From assembly GCA_965261105.1 (NCBI GenBank), contig CBDHCM010000006.1:2046001-2110000 (forward strand): 64,000 nt of DNA, given 5' to 3'. This DNA comes from Aldehydirespirator sp965261105. GTDB taxonomy: Bacteria; Actinomycetota; Acidimicrobiia; Acidimicrobiales; Aldehydirespiratoraceae. This document shows positions 53,019-60,457 of the stretch, in pieces. Position numbers and translations under genes: made by a program. The notes below the pieces were generated by a model. That model saw nothing but the letters and a program-made list of their open reading frames with translations, was not told where the DNA came from and searched no databases. The first letter of the stretch is position 1. Each line of letters begins with the position of its first letter.

Positions 53019-54641
53019 TCACAGGTTCGAGCTGTCGAGGCGTCCGGCGTCGACGTCGTCGGCTAGGTAGTCGAGGAGCCCGTCACCGTTCATGGCGAGG
53101 GCCTCGGCGACGAGCTTGACGTCGAGGCTGTGGAGCAACTCCACGAGCCGGGTTGCCCGCAGCTTCTTGATCCTCACGTCGGCGTCGTCGAGGACGTGAG
53201 TCATGTATGCCGGCGATGGAGGAGTCAGCCGTGGCCGGGTCACCTTGGTCACGATCAGATGCGGGTTCTGGGTCCTTTGCGAGTCGTGGTGTCGTAGGCA
53301 TCGTTGGATCGCTGTGTAGGTGACGGGATCGAGGCTGAGCGGGTGTGGCCGCTGGGCCACGCGGATCGAGCGGTGGTGGTGGTCGATGTCGCTGACGAGC
53401 AGCCGGCGGAGTTCGGCGAGGCTGAGCGCGTGGAGCAGGGCGAGCAGCCCGACGAGGGCCTCGTGGGGATGCACGGCGGCGTCGGTGGTCCAACGGCGGA
53501 ACAGGCGGCGCTGCTCACCGATGGTGAGCGTCTCGCCCTTGAAGCCTCGTTGGGGTGACAGACCCAGGCCTGTGGTCGGGTCGACGAGCACGATCCGGTT
53601 CTTGCGTGCGAAGGCGAAGAACTGCCGCAGCGAAATCAGCCGCCGACGCCGGTTGGTGGGCTGGGTGTTCAAGAACGCGTCGATGTCGGCTGGCTGCACG
53701 GTGGACCAGTCCGTCTTGGAGCGTTCGTCGACGAGGAATCTGGCGAAGTCACGGACGTTGGCCAGGTTGCCCTCGATGGTTGAATCGGTGCGTGGGCGGG
53801 TGCCGGCTCGGATCGCTCGTTGCCGGGACCCGACGAGGCGCTCGCAGAACAGCTCGACTCCAGTTCGGAGCGGCTCGGGGGTGGCGTCGACGCGTCGTTG
53901 GCGGCGCCCGGCGGCGAGACGGGCCGGCTGATCGAGCCCGAATGCGAGCTGATGCTCGACGAAGAAGTCCTCCAGGGTCCGCGCGAGCGGACCGGCCGAG
54001 CGGCCCGGGGTGCGTGCTCGTTCCAGCAGAGCTTGTGGATGCGGTGACTCGTCGTCGGTGAGCAGTCGCCCGAGGCCGGTGACCAAGACGCTGACCCGAC
54101 CGATGGACATGCGCTCGGACGCATAGGCAGCGAAGGGCACGATCCACCACGGCGGATCGTCCAGCACAGAGGCGAGGTTCTCGGCTTGGTTGACGGCCCG
54201 GTCCGGGTGGCGTTGCCAGCAGCGGCTGCAGAGCCCGTTGCTCAACCGCCGCGTCAGCCGGGCGCACTCGGCGCAGGGCCGCGGCGGTTGAGGCTCGGGC
54301 TTGGGCCGCGAGCAGGTGCCGCACCAGCCGGTGTGTTCTCGGATCAGGCCCAGGCGACCACAGCGACCGCAGGTTTGCTTGGCAGCGGCGGCGTCGCGTC
54401 GGCGACGGCAGTGCCGGCACCTGGTGTCGGTGTGGCGGCGCACGATGCCGTCGCAATCGATGCAAGTTCGAGAACAGTTGACGCAGCGGGCCGTGTCGGC
54501 TCGCAGGCGCAGGACCCTGCCACAACGCGGGCACGGGCTGCGACGGCTCGCTTCGCGGTCCGCGGCCCGGCAACGATGACACAGGTCGGTGCCGCGCCGG
54601 CCGATCCCGCCGCCGCATCGAACGCAGTCACCGATCCTCAC
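53019..54641 (-). CDS. Zinc-ribbon tyrosine-recombinase-like protein
   Basis: 540 residues. The first ~150 hold many CxxC pairs (CVRCGGGIGRR, CPRCGRVLRL, CGRCGRLGL, CSRCWQRHP), i.e. several zinc ribbons. The rest follows the tyrosine-recombinase fold with a SAM-like N-domain (FARFLVDERSKTDWSTVQP). The catalytic Arg I site reads LSLAELRRL and the HxxR box KKLRATRLVEL, so key residues are divergent. Probably an accessory recombinase. Overlaps the XRE gene by 4 bp. Confidence 0.75.
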   Translation of the reverse strand: MRIGDCVRCGGGIGRRGTDLCHRCRAADREASRRSPCPRCGRVLRLRADTARCVNCSRTCIDCDGIVRRHTDTRCRHCRRRRDAAAAKQTCGRCGRLGLIREHTGWCGTCSRPKPEPQPPRPCAECARLTRRLSNGLCSRCWQRHPDRAVNQAENLASVLDDPPWWIVPFAAYASERMSIGRVSVLVTGLGRLLTDDESPHPQALLERARTPGRSAGPLARTLEDFFVEHQLAFGLDQPARLAAGRRQRRVDATPEPLRTGVELFCERLVGSRQRAIRAGTRPRTDSTIEGNLANVRDFARFLVDERSKTDWSTVQPADIDAFLNTQPTNRRRRLISLRQFFAFARKNRIVLVDPTTGLGLSPQRGFKGETLTIGEQRRLFRRWTTDAAVHPHEALVGLLALLHALSLAELRRLLVSDIDHHHRSIRVAQRPHPLSLDPVTYTAIQRCLRHHDSQRTQNPHLIVTKVTRPRLTPPSPAYMTHVLDDADVRIKKLRATRLVELLHSLDVKLVAEALAMNGDGLLDYLADDVDAGRLDSSNL

Positions 54642-54949
54642 AACGGCGGCATCGACCGACCGCGGATCGCTTGGGGCTGCGATGTCGTGGCCTTCTCAGC
54701 CGGCTTGGCCCGACGACAGACCGGTGTGGTGTCGATCTCGAACAGATCATTGGGCGTGCACTCCAACGCCGTGCACAACGCCGCCAGCGTGGTCAGCCTC
54801 ACCTGTGCGGGCTGTTTGGTCAGCAACGCCGACACCGACGCAGCCGACATCGACAATCCGGCCTTGTCGGCCAGCAGTCGGCGCAGCTCGGCACCGGTCC
54901 ACACGTCTCGTTGCGCGGCCGCCATGCGCAGCTTCCATTGCACGTTCAC
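54638..54949 (-). CDS. XRE-type helix-turn-helix protein of the recombinase trio
   Basis: 103 residues from GTG 54949, overlapping the integrase stop (GTGA). The Cro/C1-type HTH has AGLSMSAASVSALLTKQPAQ and TLAALCTALECTPNDLFEI. Likely regulates the element or acts as a DNA-bending co-factor. Confidence 0.85.
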   Translation of the reverse strand: MNVQWKLRMAAAQRDVWTGAELRRLLADKAGLSMSAASVSALLTKQPAQVRLTTLAALCTALECTPNDLFEIDTTPVCRRAKPAEKATTSQPQAIRGRSMPPL

Positions 54950-56055
54950 GACTCGTCCTCCTCGCTCAACGTTGCCAGCGTCACCGATGTCGCTCGTCGA
55001 TACGCGTCCTCGATGAAGGTCGCCGACGGGGTCACGTAACGCATCGTCGTTCCCACATGCCAGTGCCCCAGCATCTGTTGGATGGCCACCAGGTCGACGC
55101 CGCGTTCGTAGTTGTGGGTCGCGCACGCGTGACGCAGACCATGAGGCGTGAACCGTTCAGTGTCGGGCCGGTCCTCGAGTTCGAGCAGGCGGCGCAACCG
55201 GTTGCGGATCGTGCCCCGATGCAACACGCCGCCTCCCTCGTCACAAAACAGCGCCTTCGAGTCAGCCATCCGCGGCCGGACATCGTCGAGATACCAGCGC
55301 AGCACCAAGTCGAGCTGGTCCAGCATCGGCACCCACCGCGGTCTCGGGCCCGACCCGCGAGCGCCCTTGCCGAACCGCACGTGGATCTTGCCGAACGGCC
55401 CCCGATCAAAATGCAGATCGGCCCGCTGCAGCGACGCTGCCTCAACAGCACGCAGCCCGCAGTGATACAGGGTCCGGAACAACGCGTAGTCCCGACCCGC
55501 GGGCGCGTACTTGCGGGCGGTCGCGACCCGTTCCCGCAAGAACGCAAAGAACTCGTCCATCCTCTCCGGGGTCGGCGGCGGCCGCGTCGACACCGAGTCG
55601 TTGCCGACATGTCGGGCTGCGTTGAACTCATCGACCGGATCCTCCAGCACCACCCCGAAGGTCGCCTCGATCTCCGCAGCCTTGCGAGCCACCAAGAACC
55701 GATGGAAGTCCTTGAACGCCTGCACATACCCCCGCCGAGTCGACGCCGCCGCACCCCGGGCCACCAACTCTCCAACAACACGGTCAACGTCCTCGGGCCC
55801 AGCCTCCCACGCCGGCACCGCCAACAGATCCAAGAACCGCTCCAACACACCCATGCCGTTCTCGATCGTCACCGGGCTGAACCCCCGCGCTGTCCACGAC
55901 GCCACAAAACCGTCCACGCACACCGCCTGGAACGACTCCTCGTCCAGTTCGCTCGGCGACGCTGCCGCCGCCCCGCTGATGACCCGCAGACCAGACCTGC
56001 CCACTGCACACCCTCTTCCCGCCACACAAATGAAGGTGGCACCTAACCATCGCAC
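54946..56055 (-). CDS. Tyrosine recombinase/integrase of the trio
   Basis: 369 residues. The SAM-like domain includes FVASWTARGFSPVTIENG. The catalytic domain has LYHCGLRAVEAASL (Arg I), HGLRHACATH (HxLR) and GHWHVGTTMRYV (His/Trp and nucleophile Tyr), all in place, so it looks active. The true start may be a later GTG. Reads away from the right end of the nested element. Confidence 0.88.
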   Translation of the reverse strand: MRWLGATFICVAGRGCAVGRSGLRVISGAAAASPSELDEESFQAVCVDGFVASWTARGFSPVTIENGMGVLERFLDLLAVPAWEAGPEDVDRVVGELVARGAAASTRRGYVQAFKDFHRFLVARKAAEIEATFGVVLEDPVDEFNAARHVGNDSVSTRPPPTPERMDEFFAFLRERVATARKYAPAGRDYALFRTLYHCGLRAVEAASLQRADLHFDRGPFGKIHVRFGKGARGSGPRPRWVPMLDQLDLVLRWYLDDVRPRMADSKALFCDEGGGVLHRGTIRNRLRRLLELEDRPDTERFTPHGLRHACATHNYERGVDLVAIQQMLGHWHVGTTMRYVTPSATFIEDAYRRATSVTLATLSEEDES

Positions 56056-56148
56056 GTCACGCCTTGAAGATCACGGACCCCCCACAATCATGCAAAGACC
56101 CTGCTAGCAGGCAGTTTCCACGCAATCGAACGTATGCCAGTTCCAGGT

Positions 56149-56295
56149 GGGTTCGACGAACTCATGCCCAAGACCATCGCAAACGCCACCGTCGACCGGC
56201 TGCTGCACCACGCCCACGTCGTCATGACCGCCGACGACAGCATCCGCCTCACCCAAGCCACCGCCGGCAAGGGGGTGACGCCACTGACCAACTGA
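56149..56295 (+). pseudogene. istB: IS21 IstB ATPase, 3' part (interrupted)
   Basis: GFDELMPKTIANATVDRLLH, then HAHVVMTADDSIRLTQATAG and KGVTPLTN-stop: the exact IstB C-terminus continuing the fragment ending at 52972. Confidence 0.92.
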
Positions 56296-56632
56296 ACTAC
56301 GGGCAGAACACCTGGCCACCACCGGGCAGTTCTGTTGGCCACGAACGGGCAGTTCTACTGTCCGCTACCGGGCAGATCCCACTGGCCGTTGACACCCGCC
56401 CGCATCACGCGCCAACAACCTCACGTAAACTGACAACCAGCGGCCTCCAAAGGTGCAACTACATGGTTGCAAGAACCGCTTGCCTTCGACTCGAACGTTC
56501 ACGGCGCAGGTGGGCGACGGCGACTACCGCTCCCTCAAACAGATCACCCCTGTCATACCCGACATGCACGCCCAAGCGTCCGAGCCTCTATGCCACGACA
56601 ATCGGCGATCGCTGAGGCGGTATGGTCGTGGT

Positions 56633-57689
56633 GTGTCGACGCCGCGGTGGCCCTGGTGGCACGAACCATCCGGTCCGGACCCTTATCGAATACGAGAACT
56701 GCTGCGCGGTGTCTGGGACCTACACGCCCTGTTTGAACAGAACACCTGGCTATGGCGCGGCCAACCAAACCTCGCACATGATCTCACCGCCGCTGTTCAC
56801 ACTCGCGTCCGAGCCAGCGACGTTACCGACGATCGTGTCAAGGAGTGCACGAGAGGCTTGGTCGACGCTGCGCGCCTAGGAGACTGTTGAGCAATGCCGA
56901 TTTCGGCCAACCCACAAGCCTCTGACCTGGGGTTTTGTGACCACGAAACTGGCAATTTGGGACTTACTCAACAGTCTCCTAGCCCAACTCGACATCCACG
57001 AAGGAACTCGGCTGCCTGATCTCGCTCTGCTTGCGATGCTTCAGCACCATGGCGCTGCCACACCGCTCCTCGACGTGTCTCTCGATCCTCTGATGGGCCT
57101 CTACATGGCGGTTGTAAGCCCGTTTCCATCTGACGACACCGAGGACGGGGTACTGTTCGCGATCCGTCGCCCCGAGAAGATCGTCCCGGCCTTCAATTCC
57201 GGCAAATTCGAGCAGATCTACGATGAACTACCCGAGGACACCGCCGTGCTGTATGCAGCCCCAGATGTCAGTGAGCGGTTACGCATTCAACGCGGCAACT
57301 TCCTGCTCGCACGGGTTACCAAACGATTTCGGACCTCGCTTCCCCTTGCCATAGAGGAACCGAGAAAGCTCAAGAAACTGGAAAACGCATGGATTCACAG
57401 ACTCATGGAGGCGCGAGGCAAACGAGGGCAGCCTGCAGTCACGAGTGACGTTGCTGTGTTCCGCGTCACGGCGAAGTTCAAGCCGGCACTGCAGAAGTGG
57501 CTCGAGGATCGGTCCGGCCTCACCCCCGATTTCGTGCTCCCCACGGCCTGGTACCAGCCGCACCTGGACGCGTTCTGCACGGCGCACGGCCGATCTACTG
57601 AGTGGCGCTCGCACCCCGACCAGCGGAATGAGTGTCTGCCCGAAGCTCAGGATTCAAGAATGTCCCGGACAAGAAATGGCAATGACTAG
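56633..57689 (+). pseudogene. FRG-domain protein interrupted by a MITE
   Basis: From GTG 56633: WDLHALFEQNTWLWRGQPN is the FRG (Phe-Arg-Gly) domain start. After the insertion, LALLAMLQHHGAATPLLDVS, LDPLMGLYMAVVSPF and later RIQRGNFLLARV complete it. Deleting 103 bp (insert plus one target copy) joins AARL to AQLDIHEG in frame. FRG proteins appear in defence and stress loci. About 317 residues when restored. Confidence 0.85.
56880..56978. mobile_element. 99-bp MITE with CTAG target duplication
   Basis: Perfect 12-bp terminal inverted repeats GAGACTGTTGAG and CTCAACAGTCTC, flanked by CTAG at 56876-56879 and 56979-56982. No ORF inside. CTAG fits a YTAR-type target, as used by IS701-like transposases. 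Confidence 0.9.
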
Positions 57690-57698
57690 GCCTTTTTG

Positions 57699-57741
57699 TC
57701 GGGCTGGGGAGATTTGAACTGCCGACCTTCGGTCCCCAGTT
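57699..57741 (-). other. tRNA-Pro 3' half, diverged attachment-site candidate (copy E)
   Basis: Same T-arm, acceptor and variable region as at 47.36 kb, but with one G lost from the anticodon loop and a T-stem mutation (CGGCAG). In direct orientation relative to copy C, 10.3 kb away. Confidence 0.75.
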
Positions 57742-57885
57742 GCGCAAAGGCCGTTTCAGCCAGGACCAACGAGGACCAGAAAGTGCATCTGACGTCGGGT
57801 TTTACAAGAGGGCCGTAACAAGTCGTAACTGTGGATAACCCCCGATGACGGATCGTCCGTTAGAACTCTCGTTAGAAGATTCGCC
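57742..57885 (+). repeat. Island repeat, copy E, with DnaA box and iterons
   Basis: ccgtttcagccaggaccaac, aagtgcatctgacgtcgggt and cgtaactgtggataaccccc in order, then two gttagaa units (the first degenerate). Perfect DnaA box TGTGGATAA at 57830-57838. The following 57,886-58,011 shows nothing further. Confidence 0.85.
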
Positions 57886-58011
57886 TGTGGAAAACACCGC
57901 GAGTCCGGCACGGCGGGGCTGCCGGGAAGCGTCCCCCTTCGTCAGCCGGAGCTCGCCGTGATGGAGGCTCACGCAGCCTCAAGTCTCTCCTGGCAACATC
58001 CCTGGCCTCCG

Positions 58012-59127
58012 CTACAACTCGATGATCGGCCGGTCGTCTACGGATGCCTCTAGAAGGTCATGCATGTCATCGATCGGGAGGTGGGCTGAGCGGACGAGGT
58101 CCTCCACTGATATGTCCGCTTCAATTTCTGCTCGCCGCATTGAACGTTCGATAAGCATCGGTGCCTCCGGCGCGCCCATCTCCCGATCTCCCGGCTCCTG
58201 TCTGCGCCAGCCTCGAGCGGACATGTAGCGCATGGCTGCTTGATATGCCTCGGGTGAGAGGATTCTCAAGGTTTGAGCCCGGTACAGCAGCGCTGACATC
58301 GACAGACCCCAAACGCGCTTCATTTCCGCGAGCCGCGACCACCCTGTGGCGTCCAGCCGCGACGGCAGTTCCTCAAGTGCGCGAGCTTGTGGGAGCAGAA
58401 ACGATGCGGCGAAGTTGTGGGCTTGGCTTTCCACCTGCTTGGTGCCGGGTTCGGCCGCTTCGTGCATGACCAGGTGCCCCAGCTCATGGCTTGCGTCGAA
58501 CCTTGACCGCACATAGTTGTCGGACTTGTCGTCGGTCAGCAGAACGAGCGGACGGATACCGGTCCTGGTCGAAAAGGCGTCGACTGCCACCGTCCCCAGA
58601 GTGAGCCGGGCTACGGCGATGCCATGGCGTTCCAACTCGCGTACGACATGCCCAATGGGACCGTCGCCGAGATTCCAGCCTCGTCGCACCAACATGGCTA
58701 TGTCGTCGATCTCAGAGGCTGTTGCGTCCGGGCTGACAGGGCACCCCGGCACGTCGACTTCGGGAATCCGGACGTGCTGCTCCAACGCTGAGACAAACTC
58801 GCCAAGAAGTACTGCCTGAGCCCTAGCGCGCCGCCGTTCCCGAATGCTGGTTGAGCGGAGGTCACGGAAGTAGGTGACCGGCTCGCGATCAACGGGCCAC
58901 TGGGCGGAGAAGAACCCCGGCGGCACATCAAGGGCGGATGCCAGATGCACGACAACTGCCTCTGACGCCCGAAGCCGCCCGGATTCGATCTGGCTCAAGG
59001 CGGGCGCCGACAGGGCGTTGCCAGTCTCTGCCACTACCTGGCGTTGCGTAAGCCCCCGCAACTCCCGAGCCAGCCGAATGCGAGCCGGAATCGGTAGCGA
59101 CGCGGATCGGTCGTATGCGCTGCTCAT
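58012..59127 (-). CDS. XRE-ImmA/IrrE regulator-metallopeptidase
   Basis: 371 residues. N-terminal HTH (LRGLTQRQVVAETGNALSAP with SQIESGR) and a C-terminal M78 zinc-peptidase domain with FDASHELGHLVMHE (HExxH-type, here HELGH) and SQAHNFAASFLLP. Proteins of this class cleave a partner repressor or self-regulate stress and mobile-element genes. I choose the ATG at 59127 because AGGGGA precedes it; the ATG at 59139 is the alternative. Divergent from a zinc-ribbon protein gene. Confidence 0.92.
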   Translation of the reverse strand: MSSAYDRSASLPIPARIRLARELRGLTQRQVVAETGNALSAPALSQIESGRLRASEAVVVHLASALDVPPGFFSAQWPVDREPVTYFRDLRSTSIRERRRARAQAVLLGEFVSALEQHVRIPEVDVPGCPVSPDATASEIDDIAMLVRRGWNLGDGPIGHVVRELERHGIAVARLTLGTVAVDAFSTRTGIRPLVLLTDDKSDNYVRSRFDASHELGHLVMHEAAEPGTKQVESQAHNFAASFLLPQARALEELPSRLDATGWSRLAEMKRVWGLSMSALLYRAQTLRILSPEAYQAAMRYMSARGWRRQEPGDREMGAPEAPMLIERSMRRAEIEADISVEDLVRSAHLPIDDMHDLLEASVDDRPIIEL

Positions 59128-59283
59128 CTGTCCCCTCATCGTATACCAATCAATTGAGTTTAGCTTATGCGGCTAGTTACGTTCAGAACTTAAGTGATGG
59201 GGTGCCTGTACGTTGTAGTCTTGCACTCTACCGATAGGCTACGACAAGCTGCCAAGGCCCGAGCGACGGAGACGAGCAACCTA
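59128..59283. promoter_or_regulatory. Divergent promoter region
   Basis: AT-rich spacer between the ImmA/IrrE gene and the zinc-ribbon gene. A TTGTAG and TAGGCT pair separated by about 16 bp (near 59,210-59,240) could drive the rightward gene. caatcaattgagtttag is a possible operator region for the XRE protein. Confidence 0.4.
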
Positions 59284-60324
59284 ATGCACTGTGAGCACAA
59301 CATTCCGGAGACCAAGAAGGGCCTTGGCCCCTGCGTCATCCGCTGGGAGGTCAAGAAGCGCAACGGCATGCCGAACTGGTGGTGCCGCACCCATGGACTA
59401 GAGGCCTCCGCCCCCGACGGAGCAGCATTGAATCGATGCTCAGGGTCCTGGTTTGAGCCCGTGTCCAACGAAATGCAGATCGATATCGACCTCAACGACG
59501 GCGAGTTCGCTGGGTGGGGCGTCGTGCCGCCGGCCTTCTGCATCGGCGAAGTCCCCACCGAAGACGGGAAGGTCCACATCCACTACCGAACAGAGGCGAG
59601 CGGCAACAAGGAAATCGATCGCTCCTTCGACATCGTGCGAGTCCACAGAGGCGAGGCCATCGAACTCGTGGAAGGAATGGCCGCGCAGGCCCACGCTCTG
59701 AGCGTTCTCGCCGGCGAGAACGTAAGCCCGTTGGTGTGCCCTCGCTGCGGTGAAGGCCACATTGACGAACTGGTATTCGCAACGCGGCCCCACGTCAAGC
59801 ACCTCTGCAACGCATGCGGACGCAACTTCCGAGATCGTTCACCGTCCATTTCCAATCCCCTTGGCGGGGCACAAGCGCGCCTAGAGCTACCGCAACCTCA
59901 ACCCGCCCAACAGGTCAGCCGTCCCCTCAACGTCACGTCGAGCAACTACCGAGGAGTCGCCATCTGGCCATCCAACAGCGCCATCATCAGCACGATGTCC
60001 CGCCCCGAAGACAAGGGCTTGCACGTCCACGCCTGGTCCTACGGCGGCGAGCTGGTCATCGACGAGACCTACTCGCCCGTCGTGCTCGATGGTGAGATCC
60101 TCGATGAAGATCTCATCCGCGTGTTGACCGTCCAACGCATCCTCGCCGTAAGCGACAACACTCCGATCATCGCACTGGCCTGTACCAGTTGCGGCCACTC
60201 CATCATCAGCCCAACCCAGGGCTGGCTCAAGCCCACCACCCGGCACCATTGCGATGCGTGTGGCACCGAGAACCGAACTCGTCGCAGGTGTTTCCTGAAT
60301 CCCCTCACCGAGAAGCGTGCGTAG
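59284..60324 (+). CDS. Double zinc-ribbon hypothetical protein
   Basis: 346 residues from ATG 59284 (MHCEHNIPETKKGLGPCVIR); an earlier ATG at 59194 lies in the promoter region. Cys clusters: an N-terminal CEH...CRTH pair, CPRCGEGHIDELV with HLCNACGRNF, and CTSCGHSII with HHCDACGTENR. Beta-rich segments lie between. No known family. It may be a target of the adjacent ImmA/IrrE peptidase or a nucleic-acid-binding defence protein (speculation). Confidence 0.65.
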   Translation: MHCEHNIPETKKGLGPCVIRWEVKKRNGMPNWWCRTHGLEASAPDGAALNRCSGSWFEPVSNEMQIDIDLNDGEFAGWGVVPPAFCIGEVPTEDGKVHIHYRTEASGNKEIDRSFDIVRVHRGEAIELVEGMAAQAHALSVLAGENVSPLVCPRCGEGHIDELVFATRPHVKHLCNACGRNFRDRSPSISNPLGGAQARLELPQPQPAQQVSRPLNVTSSNYRGVAIWPSNSAIISTMSRPEDKGLHVHAWSYGGELVIDETYSPVVLDGEILDEDLIRVLTVQRILAVSDNTPIIALACTSCGHSIISPTQGWLKPTTRHHCDACGTENRTRRRCFLNPLTEKRA

Positions 60325-60457
60325 GTGAGCCTCACCGGGTCTCAACGAAGGCTGTCGTGCGTCCATTCTTGTGGGCTCGCTGCTCAATGACTGCCGTACC
60401 AGCGCAGCCGACCGGGATGGCTACTACGCGAGGCTGGCCGCCTCGTACCTGACGTCC

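Larger units (their letters stand above)
52973..56148 (-). mobile_element. Tyrosine-recombinase trio element inserted in istB
   Basis: About 3,176 bp separating LSSNLHPA from GFDELMPKT of IstB. Left end carries gcacaggttcggtcgaacgt, right end caatcgaacgtatgccag; both share TCGAACGTRTGC, likely recombinase binding sites. It contains three overlapping minus-strand genes: integrase, XRE protein and zinc-ribbon recombinase. Confidence 0.85.
50681..56394 (+). mobile_element. IS21-family element interrupted by a nested recombinase element
   Basis: Left end TGTCGGCGGCCATGAGATC and right end, read inward, TGTCAACGGCCAGTGGGATC align well. Both ends contain further internal copies of a CTGCCCG/CGGGCAG-type repeat (GGCGGCCAACAGAACTGCCC and relatives), as IS21 ends do. 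istA and the first part of istB follow the left end. The last 48 codons of istB precede the right end. Removing the 3.18-kb nested insert leaves about 2.54 kb, normal for IS21. I see no clear target duplication. Confidence 0.85.

Noticed and set aside
53320..56046. Long plus-strand ORFs across the recombinase trio
   Set aside because: Shadows of the three overlapping minus-strand genes, which carry recognisable motifs.
50672..56403. Target-site duplication for the IS21 element
   Set aside because: Flanks ggcatat and cccgccc do not match; the target repeat is lost or one boundary is off by a few bases.
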